A stretch of 64,000 nt of DNA, taken from the NCBI RefSeq assembly GCF_009908265.2, contig NZ_JAAATX020000008.1, positions 124,001 through 188,000 of the forward strand. Direction: 5' to 3'. Below are positions 25,374 through 33,054 of the stretch, piece by piece. Positions within the stretch are counted from its first letter, which is position 1. Each line of letters begins with the position of its first letter. Made by a program: the position numbers and the translations under genes. Source of the DNA: Paragemmobacter amnigenus. GTDB lineage: Bacteria; Pseudomonadota; Alphaproteobacteria; Rhodobacterales; Rhodobacteraceae. Under the pieces are notes generated by a model. The model made no database searches. It saw only the letters and a list, made by a program, of their open reading frames with translations, and was not told the origin of the DNA.

Positions 25374-25622
25374 CGCAACCTAGGGTGCCGCTGTCATAAG
25401 CAGCATGCCCAACACACATCTTGCACCACCAAAGGTACGCATATCCACACCACACTAAAAAACGCCCCAGCCAGACGTATATCATATGGTCAAAAGTATG
25501 GAAATACGCAATCTCGACAACCGAAAGACGAAATCAGGACACAATCGCAGGGCACTCGCCACGGAATCGCCACAATAGGCCATCCCCGGCGCGGGGGGCA
25601 GCACGCCCCCCGCCGCCTGCCC
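25374..25622. other. AT-richer intergenic region upstream of the 611-residue protein
   Basis: These 249 bp are clearly lower in GC than the surroundings and presumably hold the promoter of the 611-residue gene. A nine-codon minus-strand frame MLLMTAAP-stop (25406-25380) ends 6 bp before that gene's ATG. No repeat or RNA gene is apparent. Confidence 0.4.
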
Positions 25623-26852
25623 TCACAGCACCTCGTCCAGCGCCGCGATCAGCCGCGCCACGTCGTCGGCACCGGTGTAATGCACCGCGCTCATCCGCAG
25701 CACGCCCTTCTCCAGATCGACCCCCATCGCCGTCAGGGGCCGCACCGCGTAGAAATCCCCCGCCCAGCAGGCGATCCCGCGCCTGCCCAGTTCCACAGAC
25801 ACGGGCTCTGCCGCGCGGCCCAGATCGACCGCCACGGTCGGCGCCCGCTGCGCCGCGTCGCGCGGCCCGATCAGCCGCAGGTCGTTGCGCGCGGCCAGAT
25901 AGTCCAGCAGCGGCGCGATCACTGCCACCTCCTGCGCCCGCATCAGGTCATGCACGCCCCTGTTGCGCGCCGCCGCATCGCCCCCGATCCCGTGCCGCGC
26001 GGCCAGCGCATCGACGTAATCCGCCATGCCCGCACAGGCGGCAATCTGGGCATGGTCCGGCCCCGCAGGCGTGAACCGCTTGTAGAGCGTGGCATTGTTG
26101 AAATAATGCCCCTGCCCCGGCAACTCCATCCCGAAGGACTCGCGGATCACCATGATCCCCTGATGCGGCCCATAGGTCTTGTAGGCCGAGAACAGGTAGA
26201 CATCGCAGCCCAGCGCGGGAATGTCGGGGAAACCGTGGGGGGCATAGCTCACCCCGTCCACCACCGTCCGCGCCCCCGCCGCGCGGGCGACCGCGCAGAT
26301 CGCCGCCACATCGTTCAGTTCGGCCACCACGTTGGAACAATGCGGGAAACAGACCAGCCGCACCTTGCCATCCGCGACCAGTGCCTCCAGCGCCTCGATC
26401 CGCAGCGATCCGGTCTGCGGGTCGATCTTCCATTCCCGCACCTCGACGCCCTCATCCGCCAGCCGCCGCCAGACGCCGGAATTCGCCTCGTGGTCCTGAT
26501 CGGTCACCACGATGGCCTGCCCCGTCCCCGCCAGCCACTTCCGCACCGCCTGCGCCAGCACATAGGTATTGGCGCTGGTGGACGGGCCGAAGGACACTTC
26601 CTCGCGCTTCACCGCCATCATCGCCGCCAGCCGCGTGCGGGCCTCGTCCATCTCGGCCCCGCCCGCCTGCGCGCCGGGATAGGGGGCATAGGGCTGCACC
26701 TTGCGGTCGGTGTAAAAGCGGTGCAGCCGCTCCACCACCTGCACACAGGGGTAGGACCCGCCCGCATTCTCGAAAAACGCATGGCTGGACAGCACCGGCG
26801 AGGCGAAGGCCGGAAATTGCGAACGGACGAAGTCGAGGTCGAGGGCGGTCAT
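25623..26852 (-). CDS. Class V aminotransferase (cysteine desulfurase-like)
   Basis: This 409-residue fold-type I PLP enzyme resembles the SufS/CsdA-like 'cysteine desulfurase-like' subfamily. It shows the cofactor phosphate site (GPSTSAN), the PLP-contacting DGVSYAPHG segment and the Schiff-base lysine in FSAYKTYGPH, where NifS/SufS proteins have SxHKxxGP. The SufS-type catalytic-cysteine loop is not evident, so true desulfurase activity is uncertain; selenocysteine-lyase-like or another aminotransferase/lyase role is possible. ATG 26852 is chosen because AAAGGA lies 9 nt upstream. It stands alone with 300 bp of hairpin-rich DNA upstream. Confidence 0.78.
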   Translation of the reverse strand: MTALDLDFVRSQFPAFASPVLSSHAFFENAGGSYPCVQVVERLHRFYTDRKVQPYAPYPGAQAGGAEMDEARTRLAAMMAVKREEVSFGPSTSANTYVLAQAVRKWLAGTGQAIVVTDQDHEANSGVWRRLADEGVEVREWKIDPQTGSLRIEALEALVADGKVRLVCFPHCSNVVAELNDVAAICAVARAAGARTVVDGVSYAPHGFPDIPALGCDVYLFSAYKTYGPHQGIMVIRESFGMELPGQGHYFNNATLYKRFTPAGPDHAQIAACAGMADYVDALAARHGIGGDAAARNRGVHDLMRAQEVAVIAPLLDYLAARNDLRLIGPRDAAQRAPTVAVDLGRAAEPVSVELGRRGIACWAGDFYAVRPLTAMGVDLEKGVLRMSAVHYTGADDVARLIAALDEVL

Positions 26853-27152
26853 CGGGCGGTATCCTTTCCAAACGGTCCTGCCGGACCCGGACACGCCCGC
26901 ACGGGCGGGCAAGTCCCGGTCCGTGGCAGGTCTTCCAGCCAGCCTGCGGCATGTCTCCCCCGCAGGCAGGGGGGCGTCTGCCCCCCGCCATGATTGCTAG
27001 CGCGGCGCGGCGGGCGGCTCAAGTCCTGTCGAGTGGCGACGCGCAACGCAAGGGTGGCGGTCGCCCCGGGGGGGCGGGGCGGCCGCTACCCGGGCCATTG
27101 GGCCCGGGTGAGTCCCGACCGTTGCGCAACGGAGAAAAACCGGACCTTACCC
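26853..27152. other. Gene-free hairpin-rich region
   Basis: It holds no gene. It carries a 9-bp stem ACCCGGGCC/GGCCCGGGT with an ATTG loop (27088-27109), a 14-bp perfect palindrome CCGTTGCGCAACGG (27119-27132) next to an A-tract that reads as T5 on the minus strand after acuI, and a C/G-rich inverted repeat near 26957-26988. The first two could end acuI transcription; no promoter for the aminotransferase is obvious. Confidence 0.45.
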
Positions 27153-28145
27153 CTACCGCCGCACATCCACCACGACGCGCCCCTGCACGCCGCCCTTCAG
27201 GATCGCCCGCCCCAGCTCCGGCAGGTCGCCCAGCCCGCACTCCTGCACCATCGCCTCCAGCTTGCCCATCGGCAGCTCCGCCGCGATCCGCTCCCACGCC
27301 TCCACCCGCTTGGCATAGGGCACCATCACCGAATTGATCCCCAGAAGGTTCACCCCCCGCAGGATGAAGGGCGTCACCTTCGCGGGCAGGTCCGCCCCCC
27401 CCGCCAGCCCGACCGACGCGACCGAACAATCCGCCTTCATCTGCCCCAGCACGCGCGCCAGCATCGGCCCGCCCACATTGTCGATGCAGCCTGCCCAGAC
27501 CTCGGATTCCAGCGGCTTCGCCACCGTCTCGGCCAGATCGGCGCGCGGCACGATCCGCGACGCGCCAAGGCCGCGCAGATAGGCCTCCGTCTCGGGCCGC
27601 CCCGTCACGGCGGCAACCTGATAGCCCCGCCCGGCCAGCAGCGCCACCGCGACCGACCCCACGCCGCCCGCCGCCCCCGTCACCAGCACCTCGCCCAGCT
27701 CCGGCACCAATCCATGCGCCTCCAGCGCCATGACCGACAGCATCGCCGTGAACCCTGCCGTCCCCACCGCCATCGCCTGACGCGTCGTCAGCCCGTCAGG
27801 CAGCGGCACCAGCCAATCCGCCTTGACCCGCGCCTTCTCGGCAAAGCCGCCCCACCAGCTTTCGCCCACGCGCCAGCCCGTCAGCACCACGCGGTCGCCC
27901 GCCCGATAGCGCGGATCGTCCGACGCCTCGACCGTTCCGGCAAAGTCGATTCCCGGCACATGCGGCCAGACCCGCACCATGCCGCCGCCCGACCCCATGC
28001 ACAGCCCGTCCTTGTAGTTCAGCGTCGACCACTCGACCGCCACCGTCACATCGCCCCCCGCGGGCAGCCGCGAATCGTCCAGCTCCTGCACCCCGGCCCG
28101 CGTCTTTCCCTCCGCGTCCTTCTCGACCACCAACGCCCTGAACAT
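27153..28145 (-). CDS. acuI: Acrylyl-CoA reductase (NADPH), AcuI/YhdH family
   Basis: This 330-residue zinc-independent medium-chain reductase reduces acryloyl-CoA to propionyl-CoA, a step of 3-hydroxypropionate and DMSP-derived acrylate metabolism in Rhodobacter relatives. The N-terminal MFRALVVEKD and the STLNYKDG motif are typical of YhdH/AcuI, and the NADPH-binding VTGAAGGVGS loop is in the second half. ATG 28145 is chosen behind AAGGAAG; an in-frame ATG further upstream has no ribosome site. No DMSP lyase or acuH neighbour is present, so the physiological source of acryloyl-CoA is not shown. Confidence 0.85.
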   Translation of the reverse strand: MFRALVVEKDAEGKTRAGVQELDDSRLPAGGDVTVAVEWSTLNYKDGLCMGSGGGMVRVWPHVPGIDFAGTVEASDDPRYRAGDRVVLTGWRVGESWWGGFAEKARVKADWLVPLPDGLTTRQAMAVGTAGFTAMLSVMALEAHGLVPELGEVLVTGAAGGVGSVAVALLAGRGYQVAAVTGRPETEAYLRGLGASRIVPRADLAETVAKPLESEVWAGCIDNVGGPMLARVLGQMKADCSVASVGLAGGADLPAKVTPFILRGVNLLGINSVMVPYAKRVEAWERIAAELPMGKLEAMVQECGLGDLPELGRAILKGGVQGRVVVDVRR

Positions 28146-28217
28146 GCCCGCTTCCTTCCCTTGCGCTTCCCGACCTGCCCCGCTTCGACGCGCTGCGGCC
28201 GCCTTTGCCTCGTATTT

Positions 28218-28240
28218 GGGCAATTTTTTGCAAAATTCCC
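28218..28240. repeat. AT-rich inverted repeat upstream of acuI
   Basis: GGG-C-AATTTT...AAAATT-CCC forms a 9-bp stem with one bulged C and a 4-nt loop, 73 bp upstream of the acuI start and between divergent genes. It resembles the GGAATTTG/CAAATTCC hairpins at 29911-29994. Confidence 0.4.
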
Positions 28241-28396
28241 CTGCGTCAAGCGGCAGAACACCTTGCTTCCCGCCGCATCAGTCGCATCTTGCAGCATGCG
28301 CTTGTGGTGGTGCCAGTGCGAAACAAACGTCACCCGCGTCTTTCGGCCCGATCCCGACCGGACAAGGCCGTTCCCCATAACAGGAGAGGAGCCCCG

Positions 28397-29449
28397 ATGA
28401 ACCGTCCCGCCAGCCTGCTTGCGACCGCCGCAACACTCGTCGCCCTGACAGGAACCGCCCATGCCGCCGACCCCAAGATGGTCGTCTTCGACTGGGCCGG
28501 ATGGGAGATCGACGGCATCCTGACCGACTACGTCGCCAAGCACGGCGAGAAGCCCACCTATTCCTTCTTCGCCGACGATGACGAGGCGTTCCAGAAGGTT
28601 TCCTCCGGCTTCAAGTCCGACGTGACCCACCCCTGCGTCGCCAGCCTGCCGCGCTACCGCGATGCCGGGCTGATCGAACCGTGGGACACCTCGAAAATCC
28701 CGGAATTCGCCAACCTGAACCCCACCCTCCTCTCCTCCTCTGTGGTCAAGGATGACGGCGGCGTCTGGTTCATCCCGACCGACTACGCCTACACCGCCAT
28801 CGCCTACAACACGACCGAGGTGCCCGAGGCCGACGTTTCGACCCTCCAGGTCTTCACCGACCCGAAATACGCAGGCCGCATCTCGCTGCCCGACAGCTCG
28901 GACGACGTCTGGTCGCTCGCCTTCCTCGCCACCGGCGTGACAAGCTGGGACAACGTCACCGACGAACAGTTCCAGGCCGCCGCCGACTGGCTGCGCCAGG
29001 TCCACCCCAATGTCCGCGCCTACTGGGCCGACCCCGCCGAACTCTCGCAGCTCATGGCCACGGGCGAGGTGCTGGTGTCCTGGTCGTGGAACGACGGCGT
29101 GGCCCTGCTCAAGGCCGAGGAATTCCCCGTCGGCTTCAACCGCACGCCCAAGGAAGGCTCCACCACCTGGTTCTGCGGCTTCGTCAACATGAAGGACGGC
29201 CCGGGCGAGGAAGAGCGCGCCTATGACTTCATCAACTCGGTCCTGTCGCACGCCTCGGCCAACTACTTCCTCGAGGAACTGGGCTATGCCCATTCCAACT
29301 CGGCCGCCATGGCCGAAATCCCCGCCGAAACCCTGAAGGCCGCCTATGTCGACGAGGTGCAGGGCACGCTCCTGCCGCAGACCCCCGTCACCGCCGAATT
29401 CCGCGAGAAAATGATTCAGGAGTTCGAGAACATCAAGGCGGGCTTCTGA
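28397..29449 (+). CDS. Solitary PotD-like ABC substrate-binding protein
   Basis: This 350-residue periplasmic binding protein belongs to the polyamine (PotD/PotF) family. A Sec signal peptide of about 23 residues ends AHA-AD, and the mature protein starts MVVFDWAGWEIDG, with the polyamine-family pattern of a short tryptophan strand followed by DYVAKHG. AGGAGAGGAG precedes the ATG. No permease or ATPase is encoded nearby and a strong terminator follows at once, so it must use a transporter encoded elsewhere or act as a sensor. Ligand unknown; polyamine or a related amine is the best guess. Confidence 0.83.
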   Translation: MNRPASLLATAATLVALTGTAHAADPKMVVFDWAGWEIDGILTDYVAKHGEKPTYSFFADDDEAFQKVSSGFKSDVTHPCVASLPRYRDAGLIEPWDTSKIPEFANLNPTLLSSSVVKDDGGVWFIPTDYAYTAIAYNTTEVPEADVSTLQVFTDPKYAGRISLPDSSDDVWSLAFLATGVTSWDNVTDEQFQAAADWLRQVHPNVRAYWADPAELSQLMATGEVLVSWSWNDGVALLKAEEFPVGFNRTPKEGSTTWFCGFVNMKDGPGEEERAYDFINSVLSHASANYFLEELGYAHSNSAAMAEIPAETLKAAYVDEVQGTLLPQTPVTAEFREKMIQEFENIKAGF

Positions 29450-29473
29450 TCCCGACCCCAACGCCAACCGGAC

Positions 29474-29500
29474 AGGGCGCCCCGCAACGGGCGCCCTTTT
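29474..29500 (+). terminator. Intrinsic terminator after the PotD-like gene
   Basis: AGGGCGCCC pairs with GGGCGCCCT (9 bp, 6-nt loop) and is followed by TTTT, 25 bp after the stop codon. Confidence 0.85.
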
Positions 29501-29513
29501 CCACTCGCCCCGC

Positions 29514-29542
29514 TTGCGCCCGCCCGACCCGCCCCCTATATT
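29514..29542 (+). promoter_or_regulatory. Sigma-70 promoter of ssrA
   Basis: TTGCGC (29514-29519) and TATATT (29537-29542) are 17 bp apart, giving a predicted transcript start at about 29549-29550, the base of the first tmRNA precursor hairpin. Confidence 0.7.
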
Positions 29543-29549
29543 CCCACCT

Positions 29550-29873
29550 GTCAGGGGCAACCCTGACTATGGCGATAAACGCACCTGTAATAGACGGCTC
29601 GGACCCGGGGGCGGTACCCGGCGGCTCCACCAAACATCCCGGTCATTGCGGGGGTAAGGGGCCGAAACAGGATCGACGAACGTTCAAAGAGGCCAGCTTT
29701 CGCTCGGTGAGGTACCACCGTTATCGGTCCAAGATCACAGTTGCCAATGACAACCGTGCTCCGGTGGCGCTGGCTGCGTAAGCAGCTCGCAATACCAAAT
29801 CTAAGTCCTTGCGCTTAGCCGCGTAAGGCGGGGTTCGCAGGTACCTGGCAACAGAAACCTGCACTTTCCCCCC
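29550..29873 (+). ncRNA. ssrA: Circularly permuted two-piece tmRNA
   Basis: Transfer-messenger RNA rescues stalled ribosomes and tags their products for proteolysis. As in other alphaproteobacteria the gene is permuted: the acceptor piece comes first and ends in GGCTCCACCA (CCA at 29630-29632), then a 25-nt excised spacer, then the coding piece from 29658 (GGGGCCG). CGGCTCC (29622-29628) pairs with GGGGCCG (29658-29664) to form the 7-bp acceptor stem. The tag frame at 29743-29781 reads ANDNRAPVALAA-stop, ending in the ClpXP-type LAA. A GTCAGGG-GCAA-CCCTGAC hairpin (29550-29567) begins the precursor. Outer ends are estimates. Confidence 0.93.
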
Positions 29874-29885
29874 TCATGCGCAAAA

Positions 29886-29994
29886 GCGTTTTCCGACGCA
29901 GAAAACGCACCGGAATTTGGCGCAAATTCCGTGTCCCCACCCTCACCTCCGTTTTCTGCGCCAGAAAACGGCGCGGAATTTGCGTCAAATTCCG
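29886..29994. repeat. Duplicated pair of palindromic hairpins
   Basis: Two copies of a two-hairpin unit lie 63 bp apart. Unit 1 has GCGTTTTC...GAAAACGC (29886-29908) and CGGAATTTG-GCG-CAAATTCCG (29911-29931). Unit 2 has CCGTTTTCTG-CGC-CAGAAAACGG (29949-29971) and CGGAATTTG-CGT-CAAATTCCG (29974-29994). The stems are 8-10 bp and perfect or nearly so. They fill the gap between ssrA and the convergent FAD oxidase gene. Confidence 0.85.
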
Positions 29995-30007
29995 CCCTAC
30001 CGCAGCC

Positions 30008-31411
30008 CTACCGCAGCACCGCCCCCGGGTTCATGATCCCCAGCGGGTCCAGCGCCGCCTTCACCGCCCGCATCGCGGCCAGCTTGCCCGCATCGCCATA
30101 GCGTTCCAGATCGCCCACCTTCAGCCGCCCCACCCCGTGCTCGGCGCTGACCGATCCGCCCATGGCATCCACCAGATCATGCACGCAGGCCATCACGGCC
30201 GCCGCGTCATATCCCGCCTTGTCGCGCCCCTCGGCGGGAAAGACGTTGTAATGCAGGTTCCCGTCGCCCAGATGGCCAAAACAGTTCACACGGACCGCCC
30301 CCATCCCCGCCAGCGCCGCATCGGCCCGCGCGATGAATTCCGGCACCGCCGACAGGGGCAGCGAGATGTCATGCGACGACACCGCCCCCACCAGACGGTT
30401 CGCCTCGGGGATCGACTCGCGTATCCGCCACAGCCCCTGCCGCTGCGCCTCGGAGGCGGCGATCACCCCGTCCTGCACCAGCCCCGCCTCGTCCGCCTCG
30501 GCATAAAGCCCCGCCATCACCTCTTCCGCGTCAAAGACCGACGGCAGGCCCAGTTCCAGCAAGACGCACCAATCCGGCGCCACAGGGAAGGGACAGCCCA
30601 CCTCGGGCATCTTTGCCGCCAGAAACTCGAACCCCGTCCGCTTGATCAGTTCGAAGGCCGACACCATCCCCGGCACCCGCCCCTGGCACATCGTCAGCAG
30701 CCGCAGCGCCGCCGCCGGGCTTTCCACCACCAGCATCGCCGTCACATTCACCGCCGGTCGCGGCACCATCCGCAGCGTGGCCGCCGTGATGATGCCAAGG
30801 CTCCCCTCGGCCCCGATCAGCAAATTCCGCAGGTCATACCCCGTATTGTCCTTGCGCAGCCGCTTCAGCCCCCCGATCACCGACCCGTCGGCCAGCACCG
30901 CCTCGACCCCCAGACACAGGTCGCGCGCATTGCCATAGCGCAGCACGCCGATCCCCCCCGCATTGGTGGCCAGCACCCCCCCAATCCGCGCCGTCCCCTC
31001 GGATGCCAGCGACAGCGGAAACAGCCGCCCCGCCCCCGCCGCCGCCTCCTGCACCGCGGCCAGCGTCGCGCCCGCCTCGACCTCCAGCGCGTTCTCCCCG
31101 GGCCAGACATGGCGCACCGCCGCCATCCGCTCCAGCGACAGGATCACCGGCGCGGGGCCATCGGGCAGGACCTGCCCGCCCACCAGCCCCGTCCCGCCGC
31201 CCCATGGCACGATCCCCACCCGCGCCTCTGCACAGGCCCGCACCACCGCCTGCACCTCGGCCACCGACCGCGGCAGGACCAGCACGCCCCCCTGCCCCCG
31301 CCACCGCCCGCGCGGCTCTTCCAGATAGCGCGGCTCGGGCGCGCGCACCGCCCCCCCGGGCAGCAGCGCGGCAAGCGTGGCGGCAAAGGCGGCATCGGCA
31401 GGGTTCAGCAT
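30008..31411 (-). CDS. FAD-linked 2-hydroxyacid oxidase/dehydrogenase (GlcD/D2HGDH family)
   Basis: This 467-residue flavoprotein of the vanillyl-alcohol-oxidase fold oxidises a D-2-hydroxyacid (glycolate, D-lactate or D-2-hydroxyglutarate type). The N-terminal FAD domain has VPWGGGTGLVGG (about residues 68-79) and the ATNAGGIGVLRYGN motif; the C-terminal domain has the metal/substrate histidines in FGHLGDGNLHYN and the AEHGVG motif. Length is normal. No glcE/glcF partners flank it, favouring a stand-alone D-lactate or hydroxyglutarate dehydrogenase. The 558 bp beyond its stop hold ssrA and the paired hairpins. Confidence 0.88.
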   Translation of the reverse strand: MLNPADAAFAATLAALLPGGAVRAPEPRYLEEPRGRWRGQGGVLVLPRSVAEVQAVVRACAEARVGIVPWGGGTGLVGGQVLPDGPAPVILSLERMAAVRHVWPGENALEVEAGATLAAVQEAAAGAGRLFPLSLASEGTARIGGVLATNAGGIGVLRYGNARDLCLGVEAVLADGSVIGGLKRLRKDNTGYDLRNLLIGAEGSLGIITAATLRMVPRPAVNVTAMLVVESPAAALRLLTMCQGRVPGMVSAFELIKRTGFEFLAAKMPEVGCPFPVAPDWCVLLELGLPSVFDAEEVMAGLYAEADEAGLVQDGVIAASEAQRQGLWRIRESIPEANRLVGAVSSHDISLPLSAVPEFIARADAALAGMGAVRVNCFGHLGDGNLHYNVFPAEGRDKAGYDAAAVMACVHDLVDAMGGSVSAEHGVGRLKVGDLERYGDAGKLAAMRAVKAALDPLGIMNPGAVLR

Positions 31412-31467
31412 CGGCAGGCACTCCTTCCCCGCCGTCCTACCCCAGCGCCCATGGTTTCAAAAGTCCC

Positions 31468-32367
31468 TCAGGGGATATATTCCGGCTCCAGCACCATGAT
31501 CGTCGGGCTTCCGGGCAGATCCTGCTGCGACAGCATCAGATCCGGCCCGCCCACCTCGACTACCTGAAACGTCCCCTCCATCTCGGCAAGGAACGTCTCC
31601 AGCGAGGCCCCCGAAAACCAGTGCATCGGAATGACGACCGAGGCGCGCAGGCGGCTCACCACCTCGCCCATCGCCGCGGTGCTCATCGTATAGCCGCCAT
31701 CGACGGGCACCATCACCACATCCAGCCGCCCGATCGCGGCATATTGGGCATCGTCGGGGATCTGGTGCAGATGCCCCAGATGCCCGATGCACAGCCCCCC
31801 CGCCTCGAAGACAAAGATCGAATTGCCATCCGCCCGCGCCCCCTCGCCGAACGGCCCGCGCGTGTCGGTGGTCACGTTCCTGACCAGCATCGCCCCCAGA
31901 TCCAGCTCGTGAAAGGCCGGCGCGCCATTCTCGGGCCAGCCGGCAAGGACATGCGGGATGCGCGGGTCGGGGTTCGACGTCCAATGCGTGGAATGGGCGT
32001 TGTTCATCGTCACCACATCCGGCACCACATCCGGATTGCCGATGAAGCCCGTGTAATCCGTCACCGCCAGCGTGCCCCCCTGCGCCTCGATGGCGAAACT
32101 GGCATGGGCCAGATAGCGGATGCGGACATGCGCCTCGTCCAGCGGCTCCCCGATCGCGGCGTGCCAGACCCGCTCCGCCCCGCCCTGCGCCAGCGCAAAG
32201 CAGTTCGACGCGATCCGCTCCTGCGCAGCGGCGGGCATCGGTCCGGATGCCCAGACCATGAGTCCGGCGACAACCGCCCCCGCCGCGACCAGACGTGAAG
32301 GCTTCGTTCCGGCGCCGCGCGTATGTACAGTTTGCGGCACAACCATCGGCACAGGTTCCGGCATCAT
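31468..32367 (-). CDS. Exported metallo-beta-lactamase-fold hydrolase (UlaG-like)
   Basis: This 299-residue protein has an N-terminal hydrophobic segment (about 25-42) ending MPAAAQE, consistent with a Sec signal peptide or membrane anchor. The body resembles UlaG/beta-lactamase-superfamily hydrolases: LAHASFAIEA for the first strand pair, metal-ligand-like NNAHSTHW and GHLGHLHQI, an aspartate in VPVDGGYTM and a final histidine in PMHWFSG. The classical HxHxDH is not intact (NAHSTHW), so metal content and activity are uncertain. ATG 32367 has GGGAG 6 nt upstream. It stands 56 bp from the FAD oxidase gene on the same strand. Confidence 0.75.
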   Translation of the reverse strand: MMPEPVPMVVPQTVHTRGAGTKPSRLVAAGAVVAGLMVWASGPMPAAAQERIASNCFALAQGGAERVWHAAIGEPLDEAHVRIRYLAHASFAIEAQGGTLAVTDYTGFIGNPDVVPDVVTMNNAHSTHWTSNPDPRIPHVLAGWPENGAPAFHELDLGAMLVRNVTTDTRGPFGEGARADGNSIFVFEAGGLCIGHLGHLHQIPDDAQYAAIGRLDVVMVPVDGGYTMSTAAMGEVVSRLRASVVIPMHWFSGASLETFLAEMEGTFQVVEVGGPDLMLSQQDLPGSPTIMVLEPEYIP

Positions 32368-32469
32368 CGCTGTCTCCCTTCCGGCATCTTGGGAAAAGAT
32401 GCAGCAGCCTGCCACGCGGCAAGGCCCGCGCCGCTTCACGCTTTCGTCAACGATGGGGAAAATGGGCGC

Positions 32470-33054
32470 TCAGCCCACATCCGTCCGGCCGCGCCGGTCG
32501 GTCCTAAGTGCCGCATAAAGCACATGATTCCGCCAGCGCCCCGCGATCTGCAGATAGCTTTGCGCGACGCCCTCGTACTTGAACCCGCACTTCTCCAGCA
32601 CGCCCCGCGATGCCGCATTCTCGGGCAGACAGGCCGCCTCGATCCGGCTCAGGTCCATCACGGCAAAGGCATGGTGGACAACCGCCAGAATCGCCTCGCG
32701 CATATAGCCGCGGCGCGAAAATCTCTCGCCAATCCAATAGCCTAGCGTGCCCGACTGCGAAGGCCCCCGCCGGATGTTGTCCAGCGTGATCGCCCCCAGC
32801 AACGCCTGATCCTCCCGCCGGATCAGCAGCAAAGGCAAAGCCGTCCCCTGCGCCTCGGCCCGCGATGCCCAGTAGACGCGATTGGTAAAAGCCCGCCGCG
32901 TCAGGTGGTCACCGGCCCAGACCGGCTCCCAAGGTACCAGAAAATCGGCACTTTCCTCGCGCAGCGCGGCCCATGCCTTCCAGTCGCCATGCTGCGGCAG
33001 GCGCAGCGACATCCGCTCGGTCTCGATCCGAACCTTGCGGCGCAGCGTCAGCAT
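32470..33054 (-). CDS. GNAT acetyltransferase, RimJ/RimL type
   Basis: This 194-residue N-acetyltransferase resembles RimJ ribosomal-protein alanine acetyltransferases: ETERMSLRLP at the N-terminus, LGYWIGERFSRRGYMREA with the acetyl-CoA R-x-x-G-x-M loop, and ENAASRGVLEKCGF near the end. Its ATG overlaps the M16 peptidase stop by one base (TGATG), so the two are translationally coupled. The substrate is likely an N-terminal amine of a protein, but may be another amine. Confidence 0.86.
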   Translation of the reverse strand: MLTLRRKVRIETERMSLRLPQHGDWKAWAALREESADFLVPWEPVWAGDHLTRRAFTNRVYWASRAEAQGTALPLLLIRREDQALLGAITLDNIRRGPSQSGTLGYWIGERFSRRGYMREAILAVVHHAFAVMDLSRIEAACLPENAASRGVLEKCGFKYEGVAQSYLQIAGRWRNHVLYAALRTDRRGRTDVG

